A DNA stretch of 7,249 nt. Origin: Gammaproteobacteria bacterium UBA4421 (GTDB lineage Bacteria > Pseudomonadota > Gammaproteobacteria > Pseudomonadales > Azotimanducaceae). Location: contig DGQF01000042.1 in assembly GCA_002389675.1 (NCBI GenBank), positions 1-7,249 of the forward strand, written 5' to 3'. A program made the translations under genes and the position numbers. Shown in pieces: positions 1 to 5,963 of the stretch; within the stretch, counting starts at the first letter, position 1, and each line of letters opens with the position of its first letter. The notes beneath the pieces are model-generated. The model had not been told where the DNA came from. It saw nothing but the letters and a program-made list of their open reading frames with translations, and did no database searches.

Positions 1-486
1 GTGTGCACGTTGTTGGGTTGCAGAGTTGGTGTTGCGTCCCGCCACCACTTCGACAGCGGGTAATAGATAAACTGGGTTGAAGGGGTGACATACCAGCATC
101 TGAGGTGCGCAACTGAGTGCCTGGGCAAGGTCGCTGGGCTTGAATCCTGAGGTTGAGGAGGCCAGCACGGCATCCGCGGGCAGCAGATTTTGTAGATTGG
201 CATAGACTGCGCGCTTGACCTCTGCGGATTCTGGGACACTTTCTTGAACCCAATCTGCGCCTTGAATCGCTTCGGTTAACGTGGTGGCATAGGACAACTC
301 CCCCTCAGGTGGCAGATCAGCGTCGTAGAGTTCCCGCAGAGCTTGTCTGGCTCTGGCCAGCGTTTTTTCCAGATGAACAGCGGTGTTTGGGTCGTGATCG
401 TAGACAACTACGTCCCATCCGTGCAAAACAAAGCGAGCGGCCCAGCCGCCTCCAATCACGCCAGCGCCTAATACGGTTGCCTGCAT
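1..486 (-). CDS. cdhA: L-carnitine 3-dehydrogenase (partial, C-terminus beyond window)
   Basis: This is the N-terminal 162 residues of an NAD-dependent 3-hydroxyacyl-CoA-dehydrogenase-fold enzyme, starting at ATG 486-484 and running off the left edge. A Rossmann motif GAGVIGGGWAARF begins at residue 7, and Asp30 ends the second strand (VVVYDHDP), which favours NAD over NADP. Ser113 (in SSTSGF), His134 (in HPFNP) and Glu146 have the same spacing as the catalytic Ser/His/Glu of 3-hydroxyacyl-CoA dehydrogenase. The block CHPFNPVYLLPAVEVV and the GGGWAARF start resemble L-carnitine dehydrogenases more than fatty-acid HADs. The family oxidises L-carnitine to 3-dehydrocarnitine in the cytoplasm. 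The start lies 3 nt after the stop of the upstream BKACE gene, so the two are almost certainly co-transcribed and perhaps translationally coupled. No clear Shine-Dalgarno is visible. The fold is certain. The substrate is inferred from motif and neighbour; another 3-hydroxyacid dehydrogenase is the alternative. Confidence 0.85.
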   Translation of the reverse strand, partial: MQATVLGAGVIGGGWAARFVLHGWDVVVYDHDPNTAVHLEKTLARARQALRELYDADLPPEGELSYATTLTEAIQGADWVQESVPESAEVKRAVYANLQNLLPADAVLASSTSGFKPSDLAQALSCAPQMLVCHPFNPVYLLPAVEVVAGRNTNSATQQRAH

Positions 487-489
487 TTG

Positions 490-1398
490 TTAGCGCGGGG
501 TGCGTTTAACGAGGCTTAACTGACGGCGAACTTGCGCCGGACCGATGACTTTGGCGCCAAGCTGTTCGGTGATTTTCACCGCATGTTCGACCAGTTCTGC
601 ATTGGTGGCCAGCACACCTTTGCCCAGATGCAGATTGTCCTCCAAGCCGACACGGACATTGCCCCCTGCTAAAATGGCTGCGGCGACATAAGGCATTTGA
701 TGCTGTCCTAAACTGAAGGCCGACCAGTGCCAGTCTGGCGGAATGTTGTTGACCATGGCGAGCAGCGTATTGAGATCGTTAGGGGCGCCCCAAGGCACTC
801 CCATGCACAGCTGGACCAGCACAGGTGCTGGCAGAATACCCTCATCGACCAGTTGTTTGGCGAACCAAAGGTGGCCGGTATCAAATGCTTCTATTTCGGC
901 TTGTATACCCAAATCGGCCATCATCTGTCCCATTGTGCGAAGCATGCCCGGTGTGTTGGTCATGACATAGTCGGCCTCTGCGAAGTTCATTGTGCCGCAG
1001 TCAAGGGTGCAAATTTCGGGTAGGCAGTCTTTGATAGGCTGCATGCGCTCGGTTGCGCCCGCCATATCGGTGCCGGCTGCGGCTGGCAAAGGTTGCTCTG
1101 TAGAACCGAAAACCATATCGCCGCCCATGCCTGATGTTAGGTTAAGCACAACGTCGATACTTGAGGCGCGGATATACTCGGTGAGTTCGCGGTAAAGACT
1201 CGGCTCGCGAGAGGGCTCGCCTGTGTTAGGGTCACGCACATGGCAGTGCACTACCGCCGCGCCGGCTTGTGCAGCCTCTATCGCGGCATCTGCGATTTGT
1301 TTGGGAGAGCGCGGTACATGATGACTACGATCTTGGGTGGCCCCTGACCCGGTCACTGCACAGGTTATGAATACTTCTTTATTAATGGTCAATGGCAT
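490..1398 (-). CDS. cdhC: Beta-keto acid cleavage enzyme (BKACE/DUF849), probable 3-dehydrocarnitine cleavage enzyme
   Basis: Complete gene for a zinc-dependent BKACE protein. The family condenses a beta-keto acid with acetyl-CoA, giving acetoacetate and a new CoA ester; for dehydrocarnitine the products are betainyl-CoA and acetoacetate. The N-terminal strand FITCAVTGSG is followed by HCHVRDPNTG, whose two His (51 and 53 counted from the chosen start) are the family's metal ligands. Then come NLTSGMGGD and, near the C-terminus, VGLEDNLHLGKGVLA with the conserved metal-ligand Glu253. The length of 302 residues is typical. I chose ATG 1398 because relatives begin a few residues before the ITCAVTG strand; an in-frame ATG at 1425 would add nine residues. 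Neither start has a good ribosome binding site. The following gene is a carnitine-dehydrogenase-like protein 3 nt away, in the cdhC-cdhA order of the Pseudomonas carnitine operon. That context is the main reason for the substrate call; the family accepts many beta-keto acids. Confidence 0.9.
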   Translation of the reverse strand: MPLTINKEVFITCAVTGSGATQDRSHHVPRSPKQIADAAIEAAQAGAAVVHCHVRDPNTGEPSREPSLYRELTEYIRASSIDVVLNLTSGMGGDMVFGSTEQPLPAAAGTDMAGATERMQPIKDCLPEICTLDCGTMNFAEADYVMTNTPGMLRTMGQMMADLGIQAEIEAFDTGHLWFAKQLVDEGILPAPVLVQLCMGVPWGAPNDLNTLLAMVNNIPPDWHWSAFSLGQHQMPYVAAAILAGGNVRVGLEDNLHLGKGVLATNAELVEHAVKITEQLGAKVIGPAQVRRQLSLVKRTPR

Positions 1399-1514
1399 AG
1401 TAGAAACGATAACACATTTGGGCATCGGAGCTTGAGATAGACAGCCAACACGGAAATTTAGAACAGGCCTTACGGCAGGCAGAGACGTTATTAAAGGAAA
1501 AGCAGTTTGCGGCG
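1399..1514. promoter_or_regulatory. Divergent intergenic region between the carnitine genes and the TPR-sulfotransferase
   Basis: The BKACE gene (minus) and the TPR-sulfotransferase (plus) diverge from here, so promoters and operators for both are expected in or around these 116 bases. I see no convincing -35/-10 pair and no clear operator palindrome on either strand. Much of the region (1413-1514) is also open and TPR-like in the sulfotransferase frame, so the true non-coding part may be only 11 to 38 bases. In that case promoters would have to overlap coding sequence. Confidence 0.35.
1427..1439 (+). promoter_or_regulatory. Candidate Shine-Dalgarno (GGAG) and ATA start upstream of the TPR-sulfotransferase
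   Basis: GGAG at 1427-1430 sits 6 nt before an in-frame ATA at 1437-1439. The 26 codons from ATA to the GTG at 1515 read IDSQHGNLEQALRQAETLL and onward as a plausible N-terminal TPR helix. The GTG itself has only AAAGGA about 16 nt upstream, a poor spacing. ATA is a very rare bacterial initiator, so this could be a mutated ATG, a base-call error, or genuine non-canonical initiation. The reading is tentative. Confidence 0.4.
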
Positions 1515-3422
1515 GTGGCGCAACAGGTTGCTGAAATTCGCAAGCAGTATCCGCAGCATCCGCAAGCGATTTTTCTGGATGCGGTGGCCCACCGGTTCTT
1601 GGGTGACAGTGCCTATGCGGTGAAGCACCTGTCTAAACTCAGCAAGCGACTGCCTGACGCTGCGGCGATTCATTTGGAGTTGGGCATCGCGTTTCGGGCT
1701 GAGGGTCGAACAAACGATGCTGTGCGTGCTTTGCGCAAAGCGGTTGCAATTCAACCGCTGCAGTCCAGGGGTTGGCAGTTGTTGGGAGAAATGTTGGCTG
1801 ACCGGGGTGAAACCGTGGCCTCTGATCAAGCTTTTCGTCAGCAGATGGCGGTGGCCGCCACACATCCGGGGTTGGTCAAAGCCGTTGAATTAGTTGCTGA
1901 CGGGAAGTTAGGGATGGCAGAGGGGATTTGTCGAGAGTACCTCTATCGTCACCCAACGGATGTGAATGCCATTCGCTTGTTGGCCGATATTGGCTTGCAG
2001 CTTGATATTTTTGCAGACGCCGAGAAACTTTTGCGGCGGGCGCTAGAGTTAGCCCCCGACTATCACCTGGCGCGCAACAATTTCGCAAACGCATTGAGCA
2101 AAGGGGGCAAATTTAACGAATCAATGGTGCAGCTGTCGCATTTGGAAGCGGTTGATCCTCAGAATTTGGCACATCCGGTGTTGGCGGCTTCTGTTTTGGT
2201 CAACGTTGGAGATTATCAGGGAGCAATCACGCGATATGAGCGCGTGCTAAAACAGGTTCCTCGACATTCTCGCTTGCAAATGAGTTTGGGCCATGCGCTT
2301 AAAACGGTAGGTCGCCGGGAAGAATCGGTGTCTGCTTATCGCCGGGCTATTGAGATTGAGCCGGCTTTGGGTGAGGCCTATTGGAGTCTGGCAAACCTCA
2401 AAACGTTTAAATTTGCGGCGCGCGAAATTCAGACCATGAGGCGCTTGTTGAGCGGCCACGACATTGATGTGCGAGACGAGTATCACCTGTGCTTCTCGCT
2501 TGGCAAAGCGTTAGAGGATGTACATTTGTATGACGAATCGTTTGCTTATTATGAACGCGGCAATCGACTTAAAATGCGTGAGAGCGGCTATCGATCGCAG
2601 GACAACAGCGCGCAGATGAACGCCATCATGCAGTCTTGTACACGCGAGCGCTTTGCCCTCAGGAAAGACTTCGGACACATCGCGCCCGACCCGATTTTCA
2701 TTTTAGGTTTGCCTCGCTCGGGTTCGACATTGCTGGAGCAAATCTTAGCCAGTCACTCGCAGGTGGATGGGACGATGGAGCTGCCAAATATCCTTCAGTT
2801 TGTCCGTCGCTTAGCCGCTAAAAAGAATAAAAATGAGGTTTCACGATACCCGACTGCCTTGTGGGATCTGACGTCACAGGATTGTGAGGCGTTGGGGCAG
2901 GAGTATCTGGAGGCAACCGCAGTACAGCGCCAGGGTGCACCGTTTTTCATCGACAAGATGCCCAATAATTTCCCGCATATTGGACTGATTCACCTGATAT
3001 TGCCGAACGCAAAAATTATAGACACGCGGCGCGAGGCAATGGCTTCGTGTTTTAGCGGGTTTAAACAATTGTTTGCAGCTGGCCAAGAGTTTACGTACGG
3101 GTTGGACGAGGTGGGTCGCTACTATGCAGATTATGTGCGGATGATGCAGCATTGGGATGCAGTCTTGCCGGGCAAGGTGTTGCGGATGCAGTATGAAGAG
3201 GTTGTTGATGATGTCGAGGCGCAGGTCAGGCGAATGTTGGCCTATTGCGGATTGCCATTTGAAGACAACTGCCTGGCATTCTACCGTAATGACCGGGCGG
3301 TTCGTACGGCGAGTTCAGAGCAAGTCAGACAGCCAATTTACCGAGATTCAATGGACCAGTGGCGGCATTTTGAACGTCACCTTGAGCCGCTGCGGCAAGG
3401 TCTCAAATACAACGCAGATTAA
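1515..3422 (+). CDS. TPR-repeat sulfotransferase family protein
   Basis: A two-part protein of 635 residues from GTG 1515. Residues about 1-290 form a run of tetratricopeptide repeats, roughly seven 34-residue units, clearest at about 151-184 (ALELAP) and 252-285 (RAIEIEP). Residues 393-610 form a PAPS-dependent sulfotransferase domain of the Sulfotransfer_3 type. It has a 5'-phosphosulfate loop PIFILGLPRSGSTLLEQIL (393-411), a 3'-phosphate motif IIDTRREAMASC (501-512), and the family's tail RTASSEQVRQPIYR starting at Arg597. No signal peptide is visible, so it is probably cytoplasmic, with the TPRs recruiting a protein partner or substrate; the acceptor is unknown. The frame is open and TPR-like upstream of GTG 1515 back to a stop at 1410-1412, so the real start may be ATA 1437, giving 661 residues. 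The TonB-dependent receptor follows 102 nt downstream on the same strand. The domain assignment is firm; the biological role is not known. Confidence 0.93.
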   Translation: MAQQVAEIRKQYPQHPQAIFLDAVAHRFLGDSAYAVKHLSKLSKRLPDAAAIHLELGIAFRAEGRTNDAVRALRKAVAIQPLQSRGWQLLGEMLADRGETVASDQAFRQQMAVAATHPGLVKAVELVADGKLGMAEGICREYLYRHPTDVNAIRLLADIGLQLDIFADAEKLLRRALELAPDYHLARNNFANALSKGGKFNESMVQLSHLEAVDPQNLAHPVLAASVLVNVGDYQGAITRYERVLKQVPRHSRLQMSLGHALKTVGRREESVSAYRRAIEIEPALGEAYWSLANLKTFKFAAREIQTMRRLLSGHDIDVRDEYHLCFSLGKALEDVHLYDESFAYYERGNRLKMRESGYRSQDNSAQMNAIMQSCTRERFALRKDFGHIAPDPIFILGLPRSGSTLLEQILASHSQVDGTMELPNILQFVRRLAAKKNKNEVSRYPTALWDLTSQDCEALGQEYLEATAVQRQGAPFFIDKMPNNFPHIGLIHLILPNAKIIDTRREAMASCFSGFKQLFAAGQEFTYGLDEVGRYYADYVRMMQHWDAVLPGKVLRMQYEEVVDDVEAQVRRMLAYCGLPFEDNCLAFYRNDRAVRTASSEQVRQPIYRDSMDQWRHFERHLEPLRQGLKYNAD

Positions 3423-3462
3423 CCTTTCAGGGAGTGTTGAGCGCGATCTCATCCGTCATCGA

Positions 3463-3492
3463 TTGGCCAAGAACCGCAAACCTGCGTATGGT
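3463..3492 (+). promoter_or_regulatory. Weak candidate sigma-70 promoter for the TonB-dependent receptor
   Basis: TTGGCC at 3463-3468 and TATGGT at 3487-3492 are separated by 18 nt and each match four of six consensus positions. They lie in the 102 nt gap between the sulfotransferase stop and the receptor ATG at 3525, leaving a short leader. A chance match is quite possible, and the receptor could equally be transcribed by read-through from the sulfotransferase gene. No Fur-box-like palindrome and no terminator hairpin with a T-tract were seen in this gap. Confidence 0.25.
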
Positions 3493-3524
3493 AGGCACCC
3501 CTTTTTTGTGAGAAAGACTGCTTT

Positions 3525-5942
3525 ATGGCGATCGATACCAAGGATCAACACAAGTTTACACTCAAGCCGCTCACCTTTGCGGTTCGCCGTCAGGTGTTGG
3601 CATCAACCGGTGCCATGCTATTAGTTTCGGGTGTGGCAACAGCGCCCGGCGCGGCCGCTGACGAATCCCTTGAGATAGAGGAGGTGGTGGTAACTGCGCA
3701 AAAGCGTAATCAGAGTTTGCAGGATGTTCCGATCAGCATCGATGTACTTGGCGCGGCAGACTTGGAAAACTTAGGTGTCACGGATCTTGAAGATTTTGTT
3801 CAGCTGATGCCTTCGGCAAATTACACCTCTTTGGGACCAGGCACGGGTGATATTTACATTCGCGGTATCTCAAGCGGCGGTGAAAATGCGTTGGGCTCTA
3901 CGCCAAATGTCGCGGTCTATCTTGACGAACAACCTGTGACGGCAGTGAACTCTTATTTGAACCCGCATATTTATGATGTTGCAAGAATCGAGGCCTTGGC
4001 TGGCCCTCAAGGCACTCTGTTTGGCGCGAATTCACAGTCAGGTAGTATTCGTATTATCACCAACAAACCGGATCCTTCGAAGTTTGAAGCGCAATATGAT
4101 ATCGAGGGAAATTCGGTCAAAGATGGCGACATCGGTTATTTGTTTGAAGGCATGGTCAACATTCCTTTGGGAGATCGTGCCGCGTTGCGTGTGGTTGGAT
4201 TCCACAAAGAAGACGCTGGATTTATCGACAACGTGGCTGGGTCTTATACATTCAACAATGCCAATGTGCGGGCGGGTCTGACCGACCCCGCTCAGATAGC
4301 TGAAGCGGCAGACATTACAATCACCAATGAAAATGTTGCCAAAGATGATTTTAATGAGGCGACTACGCAAGGGCTCAGAGCCGCGCTGGGTATCGATCTA
4401 ACTGATAACTGGACGGTGACGGCAAGTGTTATGCGCCAGGAGTTGGACAGCAAAGGTGTATGGGATCACGATCCTGAAGAGGTGGGTGATTTGGAAGTGG
4501 TTCGCTTTCTGCCAGATTCCAACGAAGATGAGTGGACGCAGAGCGCGCTGGTTGTTGAAGGCCAGATCGCGGGTCTGTCGTTGACCTATGCCGGATCCTA
4601 TATGGAAAGAGAAGTGGAAGGCCGTGCCGACTACTCGCTATACAGCGATTTTTATGTCTCTGGTGGTTTTGTGCAGCGTTACTACTCGTGTTACGTGGCT
4701 TATTTTGGTCAGTGTACGGATCCGCGTGAGCAATTCGAAAATCATGAGAGCTATCAACGCAGCAATCACGAGCTGCGCCTGATGTCTGCTCAAGATCAGC
4801 GCCTTCGTTGGTTGGTGGGTGCTTTTTATGAAGAAAGTCAGCACCAATTTGACTGGGAATGGCATGTGCTGGGGCTCAATGGGCTCGGTAACGAAGGGGG
4901 TACAACCGCGGCGGTCGAAGGCCCTGATATCTACTGGACAACGGATCAAAAACGCGACAGTGAAGAGACGGCGTTTTTTGGTGAACTTGCTTACGATGTG
5001 ACCGACAAGCTGACGGCTTCAGTGAGTGCCAGAAGGTTCGATTATGATATTTCTCTCAAAGGGTTCTCCGGAACAATTTTCTTTCCGGATCGATTTGGTC
5101 CAAGGGTCGAAGACTTCAATACTGACCTAAAAACCAACGACAAAGACACGGTGATTAAGGGTAATCTGACGTACAACATTAATGACGACATGATGGTTTA
5201 CGGCACTTATTCCGAAGGGTATCGGCCCGGGGGATTGAACCGGGTATTTAACACGTTGATTGGCGGTGTTTATGAGCCTGATTTTGTTGAAAGTTACGAG
5301 TTGGGTATCAAGGCAACGGCGCTGGATGGGCGGTTACGCTACAATTTTGCAGCGTATACGATGGATTGGGATGATTTTCAGTTGTCCCGGTTTGATGTGT
5401 CGGTCTCTCCGCTAACATTGACTGACAATGTGGGAACGGCGCGAAGTCGTGGGGTCGAGGGTGATATTGCCTATCTGATTACGCCGGACTGGGACATATC
5501 ATTTGCGTTCTCTGCCATAGAGGCGGAGATCACAGAAGATTACTGGATCAATGAAGCCAGCGTAGGTGATGGCAATCCAGACGCGCCTAAGGGTCGTAAA
5601 CTGCCGCGCGTGCCGGAGTTGAAATATAACATTTCATCTCGATATTCTTTTCAGGTGGACCAATGGAACGGTTATGTTCAGGGAACGTATATTCACACTG
5701 GCGATTCCTACAACACGCTATTTGATGGCAGCAATGAAATCAGAACGCGTGAAGTGCAGAACGATTATGATATCGTCAACTTCGCGATAGGGCTTGAGGA
5801 TGAGGCCTGGTCGGCAGAATTATTTGTTCGCAACGTTACCGATGAGCGCGGAGAAGTGTTCAAGAACGGCGCCTCGTGGGATAGTCGAGTGACCACCAAT
5901 CGGCCTCGAACAATCGGATTGCGATGGCGTCAAAAGTTCTAG
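3525..5942 (+). CDS. TonB-dependent outer-membrane receptor
   Basis: A complete 805-residue outer-membrane active-transport receptor, powered by TonB-ExbBD. It has an N-terminal signal sequence: an RR pair at 21-22, a hydrophobic stretch at about 24-40, and likely cleavage after APGAAA at residue 45. The TonB box EEVVVTA is at 52-58. The plug domain spans about 65-180, with the conserved YIRGIS and the GPQGTLFGANSQSGSIRIIT block. The remainder is a beta-barrel with YGTYSEGYRPGG, VESYELGIK and RSRGVEGD, ending RTIGLRWRQKF; a terminal Phe is typical of the barrel-assembly signal. The length is usual for the family. The only two cysteines, 389 and 397, lie close together in what looks like a surface loop. 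The substrate cannot be read from sequence. The neighbouring esterase and carnitine genes hint at an organic nutrient, but iron chelates are equally possible. The start at ATG 3525 has only a weak AGAAAG upstream; the signal peptide supports it. Confidence 0.95.
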   Translation: MAIDTKDQHKFTLKPLTFAVRRQVLASTGAMLLVSGVATAPGAAADESLEIEEVVVTAQKRNQSLQDVPISIDVLGAADLENLGVTDLEDFVQLMPSANYTSLGPGTGDIYIRGISSGGENALGSTPNVAVYLDEQPVTAVNSYLNPHIYDVARIEALAGPQGTLFGANSQSGSIRIITNKPDPSKFEAQYDIEGNSVKDGDIGYLFEGMVNIPLGDRAALRVVGFHKEDAGFIDNVAGSYTFNNANVRAGLTDPAQIAEAADITITNENVAKDDFNEATTQGLRAALGIDLTDNWTVTASVMRQELDSKGVWDHDPEEVGDLEVVRFLPDSNEDEWTQSALVVEGQIAGLSLTYAGSYMEREVEGRADYSLYSDFYVSGGFVQRYYSCYVAYFGQCTDPREQFENHESYQRSNHELRLMSAQDQRLRWLVGAFYEESQHQFDWEWHVLGLNGLGNEGGTTAAVEGPDIYWTTDQKRDSEETAFFGELAYDVTDKLTASVSARRFDYDISLKGFSGTIFFPDRFGPRVEDFNTDLKTNDKDTVIKGNLTYNINDDMMVYGTYSEGYRPGGLNRVFNTLIGGVYEPDFVESYELGIKATALDGRLRYNFAAYTMDWDDFQLSRFDVSVSPLTLTDNVGTARSRGVEGDIAYLITPDWDISFAFSAIEAEITEDYWINEASVGDGNPDAPKGRKLPRVPELKYNISSRYSFQVDQWNGYVQGTYIHTGDSYNTLFDGSNEIRTREVQNDYDIVNFAIGLEDEAWSAELFVRNVTDERGEVFKNGASWDSRVTTNRPRTIGLRWRQKF

Positions 5943-5963
5943 GTCGATTGCGCTAGAACAGAA

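Noticed and set aside
309..509. Short plus-strand frame over the carnitine dehydrogenase start
   Set aside because: It is antisense to the Rossmann-fold coding region, and its Arg-rich composition is typical of shadow frames.
1491..1865. 124-residue minus-strand frame opposite the TPR region
   Set aside because: It is antisense to the clear TPR coding sequence, with low-complexity His/Arg/Gln composition and no domain or ribosome binding site.
3423..3524. Possible Fur box, riboswitch or small RNA before the receptor
   Set aside because: No GATAATGATAATC-like palindrome, strong hairpin or riboswitch core was seen; only a weak promoter match.
3157..3624. 155-residue plus-strand frame spanning the sulfotransferase end and receptor start
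   Set aside because: It lies in another frame over two well-supported genes, and its translation shows no recognisable domain; it is a shadow.
4038..4370. 110-residue minus-strand frame opposite the TonB plug/barrel
   Set aside because: It is antisense to conserved receptor coding sequence, with no motif or start signal.
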